Shown: positions 7,603 to 16,343 of the stretch, in pieces | Layout: the number at the start of each line of letters is the position of its first letter | How positions within the stretch are numbered: position 1 is the first letter of the stretch | DNA from: Hydrogenispora ethanolica | Lineage (GTDB): Bacteria; Bacillota; UBA4882; UBA8346 | Direction of reading: 5' to 3' | DNA: 64,000 nt | Assembly: GCF_004340685.1 (NCBI RefSeq) | Contig: NZ_SLUN01000005.1 | Coordinates: 145,621-209,620 of the forward strand | Notes under the pieces: generated by a model | The model's database searches: none | Seen by the model: the letters and a program-made list of their open reading frames with translations, nothing else | What the model was told of the DNA's origin: nothing | Program-made: the position numbers and the translations under genes

Positions 7603-8595
7603 ATGACTGGTATTGACCGTCGCAATTATGGAATCGCTCTGGCGTTATCCATTGGTTTACATATTCTGATCGGAATGATCTACCTTCCTAAATATTGGCC
7701 GACCCCTACTGACACTTTGGAGACCTTTCCCGTCGGCACGGTCGAGTTAGCCGGCCGGCCGGCCGGCGGCAAGTCGGGGGGCGCGGCGGGCAATGGCGGC
7801 AGCGCGGCCCGGCTTGAGACGGTTTTTTCCGCTCGCAAAGCGACTCCGGCGAAGACGGCCGCTCCGCCCAAACCCAAGCTTCAGGAACGGGCGGCTCCCG
7901 CAACCGTTCCCTCCCTGCCAAAGACCGTGAAGAACGACCCCAAACCGGAACCCAAGGCAGCGAAAGCCGCGCCCAAGGCCGAGCCGGTGCCGGTGGCGGC
8001 GAAGCTTCCGGACAACCCTCCTCCCGGTCCGGCATTGGCGGTCGGCCAGAAAGGGCCGACCGAACCGTCCTCTCCGGCTGCGGCTCATGCGGCCGGCAGC
8101 AAGACGGGATCCGGCGACGCCAAACCGGCCGCCACTGATTCCGGGAGCGGTAGCGGAACGGCTCAAAGGACCGGCGCCGCCGAAAAAGGCGGCAGCGGTT
8201 CCGGCGGAGGGGACGGCAGCGGCACCGGTTCCGGCAGCGGGGGTTCGGGCGATGGTACCGGCAGTGGCAGCGGTAGCGGACCCATCGGCTTTGGAACCGG
8301 CGCCAAGATGACGGTTTTGGGACCGCCGCCGGCCTATCCCAAAAATGCCCTGAACGAAGGGAAAGAAGGCCGGGTCAAAATCAGGATCCTGGTCCGCGCC
8401 AACGGCTCCTTGGAAAAAGTGCAATTGCTGGATTCGGCCGGCGATCACCGGCTGGACAATATCGTCCTGAACCAAGTCGGACGGCGCTGGAAATTCGCCC
8501 CGACCTCCGTCGACTATCTGATCGATCTGACCTTTGTTTTCGACGCCAAGAAGGACCAAGTCGGCATCATCTTTGAAAACGCGGAATCCAGATGA
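7603..8595 (+). CDS. TonB-like energy transducer
   Basis: A 330-aa protein with an N-terminal membrane anchor (GIALALSIGLHILIGMIYL, residues 10-28, with the Ser/His pattern typical of TonB anchors), a long Pro/Ala/Lys-rich then Gly/Ser-rich linker (about 45-235) able to span a periplasm, and a C-terminal TonB domain (about 240-320; PPPAYPKNALNEGKEGRVKIRILV, the YPxxA motif). It should couple ExbBD motion to an outer-membrane partner. The Gly/Ser stretch around 195-230 has strong GC skew and repeats. No TonB-dependent receptor is in the window. GGAGGAG precedes the ATG. Confidence 0.85.
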   Translation: MTGIDRRNYGIALALSIGLHILIGMIYLPKYWPTPTDTLETFPVGTVELAGRPAGGKSGGAAGNGGSAARLETVFSARKATPAKTAAPPKPKLQERAAPATVPSLPKTVKNDPKPEPKAAKAAPKAEPVPVAAKLPDNPPPGPALAVGQKGPTEPSSPAAAHAAGSKTGSGDAKPAATDSGSGSGTAQRTGAAEKGGSGSGGGDGSGTGSGSGGSGDGTGSGSGSGPIGFGTGAKMTVLGPPPAYPKNALNEGKEGRVKIRILVRANGSLEKVQLLDSAGDHRLDNIVLNQVGRRWKFAPTSVDYLIDLTFVFDAKKDQVGIIFENAESR

Positions 8596-8654
8596 CGGGG
8601 CGGCGCTCTTTGGGAGAAAGAATGGAATGCAATACGGACCGTAAGGAGGATAGG

Positions 8655-10643
8655 ATGAAACGTAAGGGTTGGTTGGTTGGGATCCTGACCGCCGGCTTGC
8701 TGCTGGCGGCGGGGATCGTCCGGAGCGAGCCGGCCGGGCTGCTGTCGGTCGAGAATAAGTATATCAAAGTGTATCTTAATAACAGCGATGAAGAGACGGG
8801 ACGTTTCGCGGTGGATGTGACCGGCGGGGATTACGAACGGGCCGATGATGACAACAAACCGCTAATCTATGGCCGGCCCCGGCCCTGGACTTCATTTACG
8901 ACGCTCCGGATTGACGGCGCCGATTACGTTTTCGGCAAAGCGACCCATAAAAGGGCCGGCGCCGGCTTGCCCGGCGGCGAGATGCTGCAAGCACCCCGTT
9001 TGGCCAATCATCAGCTGACGATGAAATGCCAGTACGGAACGATCGTGGTCGAACAGATTCTGGACATCACCCGCAGTCCGAGTACCGGTGCCTTGGATAC
9101 GGCGCGGATCCGCTATATTCTGACCAACCAGGGAACGGCCCCGGCCGAATTGGGCCTGCGCGTCCTGCTCGACACGATGGTCGGTGATAACGACGGCGCG
9201 CCGTTCCGGGTGGGCGATCACGAGGTGACCACCGACCGCAGTTTCGCCGGCAAGGATTGCCCCGATTTCTGGCAAGCTTTTGACTCCATGGCCAAGCCGG
9301 CGGTGATCGCCCAGGGAACGCTCAAGGGCGGGGATGTGACGACGCCCGACCGGATTGCCTTTACCAATTGGGGCAAGGCTGCCGATAATCCCTGGGAGAT
9401 TCCGCTGGAGGAAGGGGCGGATTTCACCCGGGAAGGCGAGGATGAACTGGACAGCGCCCTGGCCATGTTTTGGCTGCCCCGGACGGTGAAGCCCGGCGAT
9501 TCGATGCAAGTGGTGATCGACTACGGCCTGGGCGGTATCACATTCTCTCCGGGCAACACCTATCTGGGCATCTCGGCCCCGGCCGAAGTCGCCTATAGCA
9601 TCAGCGACCCGCGGACGTATCTGATCATCATGTATCTGGAACACCGGGGTGAGGCCAAGGCCGAAAATGTGCGGATCCGTCTGGAATTGCCGCCCGGATT
9701 GGTCAGCACCGCTGGAACGACCGAAGTCAGGTTGGCGGAGTTAATCCCGGGTGTCACTAAGCAGTTTTCCTGGGAGGTCCGGCCCGATGGCAGCTTTAGC
9801 GGTGACGCCAGTTTTGCCATCCAAGTGACCGGCGATCACCTTGAGGCCAACCAAGTGACCCGCAAGATCCGGATCATCGGTCCGCCCCGGGTGGAGGGCG
9901 TCTTGAAGATTCCAGCCGTTCGGGTGGTTGACAACCATTGGGACCCGTACCCGCTGCCGGTGACGGTAACCCTTAGGAACCGGGGCGAAGCGGCCACCGG
10001 CGGCCTGAAAGCGGTCTTGACCGGGGACGCCGGTTTCCGGCTGGCCGATGGCGAACGCTCGGAAAAGTTTCTGGGCAATCTGGGGCCCCAGGAAGAAACC
10101 ACCGTCACCTGGCAGGTGGTTCCGAACCCTGGAGCGCCGCATGGCCGCTTGCAGGCGGAGGTGACCGGCGCGGGGATCCGGCCGGAACGGCTTCAGGCCG
10201 ATGCGGAGATTCCGCCGCTCCCCTTCGAGTTGGCGCTGTCGGGCGCGGCGCGGCCATTGCCGGGCCAGGTCTATCTGGTGGATGTCAGCGCCTATAACCT
10301 GAGCGATACGACACAGTTTAACCTGGACATCCGGTACGATCCCAAACAACTCCGCCTGGTCAGTGTCTCGCGCGGCACCTTCCTGGTGGAAGACAATGGG
10401 CTGTCCCGCTGGTCCGGCGGGACCATCAACGGACGGAACGGGACCGCCACGGGAATCAGCGGTTCCCGCAGCCAACCGTTTAGCGGTTCCCAAGTGACCC
10501 TGGCGCGGTTGAACTTCATCGTCGTGGGTTCGGGGACCGGTCGGATTCAAACCGGCGCATTTCAGTTGAGGGACGCGGCCGGCCGGGAATTGCCCGGCGA
10601 ACCGGCGTCGCTGCAATATCAGATTGGGGAGGAATCGCAATGA
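8655..10643 (+). CDS. Secreted cohesin-like/CARDB-type surface protein
   Basis: A 662-aa exported protein. Residues 1-25 (MKRKGWLVGILTAGLLLAAG) form a signal peptide. The first 300 residues are beta-rich with no family I recognise. Two CARDB/Ig-like segments follow (about 325-420 and 425-535), each with the run of hydrophobic strands typical of cell-surface beta sandwiches. The C-terminus (about 540-650; PGQVYLVDVSAYNLSDTTQFNLDIRYDP and the later TLARLNFIVVGSG) resembles cohesin modules, which in cellulosomal and other surface systems bind dockerin. The start at 8655 has AAGGAGG; upstream ATGs in frame do not. It overlaps the SLH gene by four bases, so the two proteins are made together and may act together on the surface. 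Confidence 0.65.
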   Translation: MKRKGWLVGILTAGLLLAAGIVRSEPAGLLSVENKYIKVYLNNSDEETGRFAVDVTGGDYERADDDNKPLIYGRPRPWTSFTTLRIDGADYVFGKATHKRAGAGLPGGEMLQAPRLANHQLTMKCQYGTIVVEQILDITRSPSTGALDTARIRYILTNQGTAPAELGLRVLLDTMVGDNDGAPFRVGDHEVTTDRSFAGKDCPDFWQAFDSMAKPAVIAQGTLKGGDVTTPDRIAFTNWGKAADNPWEIPLEEGADFTREGEDELDSALAMFWLPRTVKPGDSMQVVIDYGLGGITFSPGNTYLGISAPAEVAYSISDPRTYLIIMYLEHRGEAKAENVRIRLELPPGLVSTAGTTEVRLAELIPGVTKQFSWEVRPDGSFSGDASFAIQVTGDHLEANQVTRKIRIIGPPRVEGVLKIPAVRVVDNHWDPYPLPVTVTLRNRGEAATGGLKAVLTGDAGFRLADGERSEKFLGNLGPQEETTVTWQVVPNPGAPHGRLQAEVTGAGIRPERLQADAEIPPLPFELALSGAARPLPGQVYLVDVSAYNLSDTTQFNLDIRYDPKQLRLVSVSRGTFLVEDNGLSRWSGGTINGRNGTATGISGSRSQPFSGSQVTLARLNFIVVGSGTGRIQTGAFQLRDAAGRELPGEPASLQYQIGEESQ

Positions 10644-11434
10644 TGGTAAACCGTTATAAATTGGCTCTAGGATTGATTTGTCTGCTGACGATGGTCTTCT
10701 GCTTCGGCCAGGCTGTATTGGCTGAGAGCAATCCGGCGGATGTGCCGCCGTCCCACTGGGCTTACAAGGCTGTCAAACTGCTGGTCGACAAAGGGTATTT
10801 GCAACTGTACCAGGATCAGACCTTCAAAGGGGAAAAGCCGGTCGACCGTTATACCCTGGCGGTGATCGTCGCCAAAATCCTCAATGAGATTGCCACCGGC
10901 AAGGCGGGGACCAATCAAGGCGACATGGATCTGGTCAAGAAACTGACCAACGAGTACTGGAATGAGCTGGTCCAGGTCAGTTCCAAGAATAATCTCTTCG
11001 TTCGGAAGATCGATCAGGTCGCCAAGGATAACCAGGTCATCAAGGAAGACTTGACCAAAAATACCGCCCAGATTCAGCAGCTGGCGGACGACCAGGCGGC
11101 ATTGCAGGAGCAAACCGCGCAGCATGATGCCGATATCGAGCGACTCAGCGCCGACCAGGAAACGCTGCAGGCGGATGTGGCTCAAAACACTGCGGCGATT
11201 GAGAAACTCGATGAGGACCTGGCTGCACAACAGAAGGCCTTTCAACAACAGGCCCAGCAGATCATCAATGATCTGCAGAAACTGGCTGCCCGCGTGCAAA
11301 AGCTGGAGGAGGAGAATTCCAGACTTCATGCCGACATTGACCGGCTCCGCATCGAGAACGAGCAGAACCGGAAGAAACAGAACACCTTGATCATCATGGC
11401 GATCGTCCTGGGTCTGGTCGGGGCCGCCAATTGA
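10640..11434 (+). CDS. SLH-coiled-coil-TM protein, Omp-alpha-like tether
   Basis: 264 aa: signal peptide (1-28, cleaved near AVLAES), one S-layer homology domain (about 33-80; SNPADVPPSHWAYKAVKLL and PVDRYTLAVIVAKIL), a long heptad-rich coiled coil (about 110-240) and a C-terminal hydrophobic helix (NTLIIMAIVLGLVGAAN). SLH domains bind pyruvylated secondary wall polymer on peptidoglycan; the rod plus terminal helix would reach and anchor in an outer membrane, the layout of Thermotoga Omp-alpha. Start ATG 10640 overlaps the previous stop. With exbBD-tonB it forms a coherent envelope cluster. The outer-membrane location is inference. Confidence 0.75.
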   Translation: MMVNRYKLALGLICLLTMVFCFGQAVLAESNPADVPPSHWAYKAVKLLVDKGYLQLYQDQTFKGEKPVDRYTLAVIVAKILNEIATGKAGTNQGDMDLVKKLTNEYWNELVQVSSKNNLFVRKIDQVAKDNQVIKEDLTKNTAQIQQLADDQAALQEQTAQHDADIERLSADQETLQADVAQNTAAIEKLDEDLAAQQKAFQQQAQQIINDLQKLAARVQKLEEENSRLHADIDRLRIENEQNRKKQNTLIIMAIVLGLVGAAN

Positions 11435-11460
11435 GCGAAAACGTAAAGCCATTCATGGAA

Positions 11461-11486
11461 CCACCGGCCTTGGCCGGTGGTTTTTC
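11461..11486 (+). terminator. Terminator after SLH gene
   Basis: CCACCGGCC-tt-GGCCGGTGG followed by TTTTTC, a perfect 9-bp stem. It ends the exbB-to-SLH transcript. Confidence 0.85.
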
Positions 11487-11714
11487 ATATGCGCGGTCCC
11501 CGGTTGCGGCGCTTCTCCGCCGAAAGGCGCAGGAAAGAGGGGATGGTACGGTTTGTCAAACTATGCTAAAATAAGGAAATGACAATCGAGAACGACGCGC
11601 CCGGGGTTGACGTTCCTGATCGGACGCCGGATAGCAAGGGCGCGAATGGTTCCGAGCTATATGTTGCAATCAGTTTTTGTACCTTCAAAATCATTGCAAC
11701 CTATTTTTTTGATT

Positions 11715-11804
11715 CATAAGTTGAAATAAATTCCGTGAAGGGTCCTTTTCGCCTCTCTCACGGCTGGAAAAGCTTACTCTAAAATTTATTTCAACTTATA
11801 TAGG
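11715..11804. repeat. 90-bp intergenic repeat, family 2, copy B
   Basis: Left end ATAAGTTGAAATAAATT and right end AATTTATTTCAACTTAT are a perfect 17-bp inverted repeat. The centre differs from copy A (6193-6283) but again can fold, through CCGTGA and TCACGG. It ends 11 bases before the start codon of the next gene, so it forms the leader and part of the RBS context. The rest of the 11487-11815 gap has no gene. Confidence 0.8.
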
Positions 11805-11815
11805 GGGGTTATACG

Positions 11816-12775
11816 ATGAAATTCAAACGTCTATGTACGCTGGTGCTGGGCCTGGCATTCCTGGCGGGACTCTCCGCTGCGGCGCTGGCCCAGGACCAGG
11901 TGTTGCTGCGGATGAACTTGCGGCAAGGGCAGGCCTATCTGATTCATACCCGGAGCGCCCAAACGATCGCCCAAACCGTGCAGGGGAAGGATATCACCAT
12001 CCATCAGACCATCGGGATGACGATGACTTACCGGGTGGAGAGCATCGCTCCGGATGGAGCGAGTACCATTCGACTGACTTACGCCGCCATGCAATTTCAG
12101 CAGGACGGACCGACCGGCAAATTCGCCTATGATTCCACGCAGCCGGCGGCGGCCACGTATCCCGGGGCGCAGGTATTCACGAGTCTGATCGGACAGAGCT
12201 TAACCATTGTGATGGATCCGCTCGGGAAGGTTCGTCAGGTCCAGGGAGTCAACGCGCTGATGGAGAAGATGCTTCAACAACTGGGCGAAAAGGTTCCGGC
12301 CAACGTCCGGGAGAGCATCATCGCGGGATTCAAGGAAAAATTCGGCGATGAAGCGATCAAAGAAACCTTCGCCAATATGGTCTTCTATCCGGAGCAGCCG
12401 GTCGGAGTGGGCGATAGCTGGGTGCAACGCGTCAATCTGACCCGGGGTTATCCGATGATCGTGGAGGGTTCCTGCGCGTTGCGGGAGCGGAAAGACGGCT
12501 TTGCCGTCCTGGAGATGCAGGCCCGGATTCAGCCCAATGAGCAAGCCCAACCGCTGAAAGTGGGCAATGTGTCCTTGCAATACCGGCTGAGCGGGAGCAC
12601 TTCGGGAAGCTTCCGGATCGCGGAAGCCACCGGCATGGTGGCGAGCGGCCGGGTTCTTCAGAAACTGGCCGGCCGGATGGAGCTGCTGCAACCGGACGGC
12701 GCCTTGCAGATGGCCATCCCCATGCGCATCGAGAGCACGACCGATCTGGAGATGACCGAACAATCACCGAACTGA
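11816..12775 (+). CDS. Secreted protein of unknown function
   Basis: A 319-aa protein with a clear signal peptide (residues 1-26, cleaved after ALAQ). The mature part is rich in beta strands and Gln, with repeated LRMNLRQGQAYLI-like and SLQYRLSGSTSGSF-like strands, and resembles families of exported beta-sandwich proteins of unknown function (DUF6263-like is possible but not sure). There is no catalytic motif. GGGGGG at 11803-11808, contributed by the end of the repeat, serves as RBS. It is followed at 60 bases by another unknown gene, probably in the same transcript. Confidence 0.7.
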   Translation: MKFKRLCTLVLGLAFLAGLSAAALAQDQVLLRMNLRQGQAYLIHTRSAQTIAQTVQGKDITIHQTIGMTMTYRVESIAPDGASTIRLTYAAMQFQQDGPTGKFAYDSTQPAAATYPGAQVFTSLIGQSLTIVMDPLGKVRQVQGVNALMEKMLQQLGEKVPANVRESIIAGFKEKFGDEAIKETFANMVFYPEQPVGVGDSWVQRVNLTRGYPMIVEGSCALRERKDGFAVLEMQARIQPNEQAQPLKVGNVSLQYRLSGSTSGSFRIAEATGMVASGRVLQKLAGRMELLQPDGALQMAIPMRIESTTDLEMTEQSPN

Positions 12776-12834
12776 ATAACCATTCGGGGAGCGGACGGAC
12801 CCGTCCGGGGCCCGGAATCACGGAGGATAGCATC

Positions 12835-13269
12835 ATGCGGCATACGTTTTTGCTGGAAGAAGGAACCTGGGAAGCGGCGGGGGATTATTTCGACGAGCGG
12901 CAGCAAGCGAGCAGCTGGGCGGGGCAGGTCACGATCAGCCATTCGGCCGACCGCTGGCGGAACGAGGGGACGATGAAACTCCAGGACGGACCGGAGCTGG
13001 AGCTCAGCAACAGTTATGAGATCACGCCTTTCGCCGCGGGTTCCGACTTTACGGAATGGGTCTCCCGCAATCCGGCCCTGGGGACGTTGCGCGGCGTGTT
13101 TTTTATCGTGGGTGATTCGATCCTGTCCAAATACGCGTCGGAAACGGGCGAATATTCGGGTTGCGAGTACCTGCGGCAGTTGGACGAAGCCACCTATGAA
13201 AACCGGGGTTTCGCCATGAAGGGCCAGGCCAAGCTCTCCTCATGGAGTGTAGTCTTGCGGCGCCGTTAA
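12835..13269 (+). CDS. Conserved hypothetical beta-barrel-like protein
   Basis: A 144-aa protein without signal peptide. The start MRHTFLLEEGTWEAAGDYFDE and the alternating strands (QVTISHSADRWRNEGTMKL; SNSYEITPF) resemble small lipocalin-like barrels in which GxW near the N-terminus is conserved. I cannot name the family with confidence. ACGGAGGAT precedes the ATG. It ends just before a strong promoter-operator at 13311. Confidence 0.55.
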   Translation: MRHTFLLEEGTWEAAGDYFDERQQASSWAGQVTISHSADRWRNEGTMKLQDGPELELSNSYEITPFAAGSDFTEWVSRNPALGTLRGVFFIVGDSILSKYASETGEYSGCEYLRQLDEATYENRGFAMKGQAKLSSWSVVLRRR

Positions 13270-13310
13270 TGCGTCTTGGAACCCAAAATCGGGAACTTGG
13301 CGACTCCTCC

Positions 13311-13357
13311 TTGAAGAGCTGGGCAACGTGTGCTACAATTAACTGGTATGACCAGTT
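13311..13357 (+). promoter_or_regulatory. Sigma-A promoter with FadR/GntR-type operator
   Basis: TTGAAG (13311-13316), 17 bases, TACAAT (13334-13339), then at once the 17-base palindrome AACTGGTATGACCAGTT (13341-13357). The palindrome closely follows the operator form of FadR/GntR-subfamily regulators (TGGT-N3-ACCA). It overlaps the expected transcription start, so binding would repress. The first gene downstream is the sugar kinase at 13882. Confidence 0.65.
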
Positions 13358-13432
13358 ATTACTACTCCGGTGGTTGAATACCGCGAAAGGAATTTTGGAG
13401 AATCGCATGCTTTAACGCGTTTTCCAAATTCT

Positions 13433-13562
13433 AAAAGCCATGTGATAAAGTCTCCCATTCGGAAATCATCCTTTGAGTGGACTAAAAAACGACTTTATTA
13501 CTTGCTTTTCTGAGCTTTTGTGTTCACCCTGGCCTTCGGACAGGGTTTCCCACAACGCTTCT
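13433..13562 (-). repeat. 130-bp intergenic repeat, family 1, copy 2
   Basis: Reverse-oriented copy, nearly identical to the copy at 5911. Differences: the left-end core reads GTGGGAAA instead of GTGATAAA, the middle core is GTAATAAAG, and a few loop bases change. Flanks show AATT on both sides, which may be a target duplication. It lies inside the long leader of the sugar kinase gene. Confidence 0.9.
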
Positions 13563-13756
13563 AATTCGCGTTGAACTAGCGGATTCCTAGCATTACTGGC
13601 ATTCATCGAGTCCGGGGTTCGAGATCCCTTTGAGAATTCGGCACGATAGCGAGAGCTCCTGGTCCACTGCGGCTTTCATGGTTGGATTGGAAAAACCCTT
13701 CCCAACGCTGCTTTTCCGGTTCATGGTCCCGGCAGGCTCTCCGCGCGAGTATTGGT

Positions 13757-13802
13757 CCGAATCAAGGGTTGCCGAAACGGTTGGATTCGGCGGCCCTTTT
13801 TT
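13757..13802 (+). terminator. Attenuator-like terminator upstream of sugar kinase
   Basis: AAGGG-tt-GCCGAA pairs with TTCGGC-gg-CCCTT and runs into TTTTTT, a good terminator 80 bases before the kinase start. CCGAATC at 13757-13763 can instead pair with GATTCGG at 13784-13790, which would break the terminator stem. Two exclusive folds are the mark of an attenuator. The upstream leader (13563-13756) has no gene and no riboswitch family I recognise. Confidence 0.5.
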
Positions 13803-13881
13803 GGCGCACTGGGATCCGGACGTTCCGTAACATTTTTCACAGTTTGAGAAAGAATATTGAAAACCACAAGGAGGATTGGCA

Positions 13882-14985
13882 ATGCCCGTCAATTTACAGG
13901 TTAAACCGAAAGATAGCTGCAAATATGATTGCATCTCCCTGGGAGAGGTCATGTTGCGCCTCGATCCCGGCGAAGGCCGGATCAAGACCGCCCGGCAGTT
14001 CCGGGCTTGGGAAGGCGGCGGCGAGTACAATGTCTCGCGGGGACTGCGCAAATGCTTCGGCATGAATTGCGCGGTGGTGACCGCTTTTGCCGACAATGAA
14101 GTCGGCCGGTTGGTGGAAGACTTCATTATGCAGGGCGGCGTCGATGTTTCGCTCATCAAATGGTTCCCCTATGACGGCATCGGCCGCAACGTCCGGAACG
14201 GACTCAACTTCACCGAGCGCGGCTACGGCATCCGCGGCGCGGTGGGCGTCTCCGACCGGGCCAACACCGCCGCTTCGCAACTGAAAAAGGGCGACATCGA
14301 TTGGGATTTCATCTTCGGCACCCTCGGCAGCCGCTGGCTCCATACCGGCGGAATCTACGCCGCGCTGTCGGAGACCACTCCCGAAGTAGTGCTGGAAGCG
14401 GTCCAAGCCGCTAAGAAATACGGCACCATCGTCTCCTATGACCTGAATTACCGGCCTTCGCTCTGGAAAGGCATCGGCGGCAAGGAGAAAGCCCAGGAAG
14501 TCAACAAGGAGATCGCCAAATACATCGACGTGATGATCGGCAACGAAGAGGATTTCACCGCCTGCCTCGGCTTTGAGGTGGAAGGTAATGACGAGAACCT
14601 GAAAGAGCTCAATTTGGAAGGGTACCGCAAGATGATCAACGAAGTGGTCAAGACCTACCCCAACTTCAAAGTGGTCGCCACCACGCTGCGCACCGTCAAA
14701 TCGGCGACAGTCAACGACTGGTCCGCCATGTGCTGGGCCGACGGCCAGATCTATAAGGCCAAGGATTTCAAGGGCCTGGAGATCATGGACCGGGTCGGCG
14801 GCGGCGACAGCTTCGCTTCGGGTTTGGTATACGGCCTGATGACCACCGGCGATCCCGAAAAGGCGGTCAATTATGGCGCGGCTCATGGTGCTTTGGCCAT
14901 GACCACCCCGGGCGACACCTCCATGGCCAGCCTGAAAGAGGTCGAAAAAGTGATGGGCGGCGGCGGCGCCCGGGTCGACCGGTAA
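13882..14985 (+). CDS. PfkB-family sugar kinase, KdgK-like
   Basis: A 367-aa ribokinase-fold enzyme. The best guess is 2-dehydro-3-deoxygluconate kinase: the opening DCISLGEVMLRLDPGEGR, the GGGEYNVSRGL substrate region near 50 and YDLNYRPSLWKG near 195 are all found in KdgK-type proteins. The anion-hole motif is GGGDSFASGL near 315, with Gly in place of the common Ala of GAGD. The start ATG 13882 has AAGGAGG at 13868-13874. Transcribed from a GntR-type operator promoter through a leader with an attenuator. It ends at a large hairpin facing a convergent LacI gene. Hexuronate or related sugar-acid use is inferred. Confidence 0.8.
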   Translation: MPVNLQVKPKDSCKYDCISLGEVMLRLDPGEGRIKTARQFRAWEGGGEYNVSRGLRKCFGMNCAVVTAFADNEVGRLVEDFIMQGGVDVSLIKWFPYDGIGRNVRNGLNFTERGYGIRGAVGVSDRANTAASQLKKGDIDWDFIFGTLGSRWLHTGGIYAALSETTPEVVLEAVQAAKKYGTIVSYDLNYRPSLWKGIGGKEKAQEVNKEIAKYIDVMIGNEEDFTACLGFEVEGNDENLKELNLEGYRKMINEVVKTYPNFKVVATTLRTVKSATVNDWSAMCWADGQIYKAKDFKGLEIMDRVGGGDSFASGLVYGLMTTGDPEKAVNYGAAHGALAMTTPGDTSMASLKEVEKVMGGGGARVDR

Positions 14986-15023
14986 GCGCGGTCCGGAAAA
15001 AGTTCGTTCCTATCGGATATGCC

Positions 15024-15048
15024 AAGCGGCGGGAGTCTCCCGCCGCTT
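15024..15048. terminator. Shared hairpin between kinase and lacI-type gene
   Basis: AAGCGGCGGGA-gtc-TCCCGCCGCTT, a perfect 11-bp stem between convergent genes. The T-run is weak on both sides. Confidence 0.6.
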
Positions 15049-15077
15049 ATTGATTTCTCAAAACGATTGTTCTTGCA

Positions 15078-16091
15078 TCATCCCAGTTTTTTTACGCTGT
15101 CACGGATCACCAGTTCGCCGCCGATCGTGATCTTGCTGGGGATGCCCGTATGATTGGCCAGCTTTTCGATCATCAGCTTCATGGCGGTCTTGCCGATCAG
15201 GCGCTTCGATACTTTCATGGTGGTCAAGGGGGGATCCATGAAAGCGCTCATTGGAATATCGTCGAAACCAATGATCGATATGTCGTTTGGAACCTGAATG
15301 CCCTTTTCCCGTAATGCTTTGATACAGCCGTAAGCGACAATATCGTTGCAGCAGAACAAGGCGGTTGGCAGTTTGATGCCGCGGTTCAATAATTGAAGCA
15401 TGTCGGAGTAAGCTCCGTTAAACGTCGAATCCACGCGAAAAATATATTTCTCTTGGAGCGGCAGATTGAAATAGGAGAGCGCGCTTCGAAAACCGCGCTC
15501 CCGCAATGTAAAATTGTTTAGATCGCTTTTTACAAACCCGATCTCGCGATGGCCGAATTCCAGAAATTGTTTGACGATCTGGTAGGCGGCTTCGATATTG
15601 TCCATATCCACAAAGTCGAAGCTCAGATGTTCGAAGATCGTGTCAATGAAAACCACCGGAATTTCCAACTGTTTGAAAAGAATGATATCATCCTCGTTCA
15701 ACTCCGTTCCCAACACAATCAAGCCGCCGATGGAAACATTGCCAAACGATTTGACAATCTCGGCGGTGGCCTCCGACACGAAGTTGGTAACCTCCAGATT
15801 ATAACCATGCGTCCTCGCTTCTTCCTCAAGGCCATCAATATAGGAAGCGATGAAGACATTATGATCCCGGTTTAAAACATGGCCGTGTTTCACGATCTTT
15901 AAGAACTTGATCGATCCGTTACTGATCTGGGCGAAACCCGGATGTGGGGAACTATCGCTCAAGGACTTGGAGATCTTTAATATCTTTTGCCGGGTTGACT
16001 CGCTGATCCCCGGTTTATTGTTGAGTACCAGGGAGACGGTTGCCACGGAAACATTGGCAAGTTTTGCAATCTCTTTGATCTTCATGCTCAT
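15078..16091 (-). CDS. LacI-family transcriptional regulator
   Basis: A 337-aa protein with an N-terminal LacI helix-turn-helix (MKIKEIAKLANVSVATVSLVLNNKPG, hinge to about residue 60) and a periplasmic-binding-protein-like sensor domain (about 65-330; IIGFDDIPMSAFMDPPLTTM is the classical C-terminal signature). It is divergent from the sugar ABC transporter operon at 16583 and most likely controls it, with the imported sugar or its phosphate as inducer. Codon use is more AT-rich than the neighbours. The start is ATG 16091 or 16085. Confidence 0.9.
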   Translation of the reverse strand: MSMKIKEIAKLANVSVATVSLVLNNKPGISESTRQKILKISKSLSDSSPHPGFAQISNGSIKFLKIVKHGHVLNRDHNVFIASYIDGLEEEARTHGYNLEVTNFVSEATAEIVKSFGNVSIGGLIVLGTELNEDDIILFKQLEIPVVFIDTIFEHLSFDFVDMDNIEAAYQIVKQFLEFGHREIGFVKSDLNNFTLRERGFRSALSYFNLPLQEKYIFRVDSTFNGAYSDMLQLLNRGIKLPTALFCCNDIVAYGCIKALREKGIQVPNDISIIGFDDIPMSAFMDPPLTTMKVSKRLIGKTAMKLMIEKLANHTGIPSKITIGGELVIRDSVKKLG

Positions 16092-16343
16092 TTTTACACC
16101 ATTTCAAGTTGATGGAATTCTTAAGACCAATTATATCGTGAGTTGGCAGTCATTGTCAAACAATAACTTAAAAATATTTTAGATAAAATTTAAAAAATTT
16201 AAATGAAGAAGGACTGTTCAAGTTAACTGAATCGAATCATCAGGACAAGCGGTAATCCAAGCTTAATAAAGATTTTCTTCGCAATAGAAAGTTGGTTGGA
16301 TGAGTAATGTTAAAACTTTTATAAACATTTTTTAACTAAATGA

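Noticed and set aside
13611-13632. tRNA-like T-arm (GGGGTTCGAGATCCC)
   Set aside because: The stem is short, the loop is of the wrong size, and no acceptor, D or anticodon arm can be built around it. A similar CCGGGTTCGAAAG near 16431 was rejected for the same reason.
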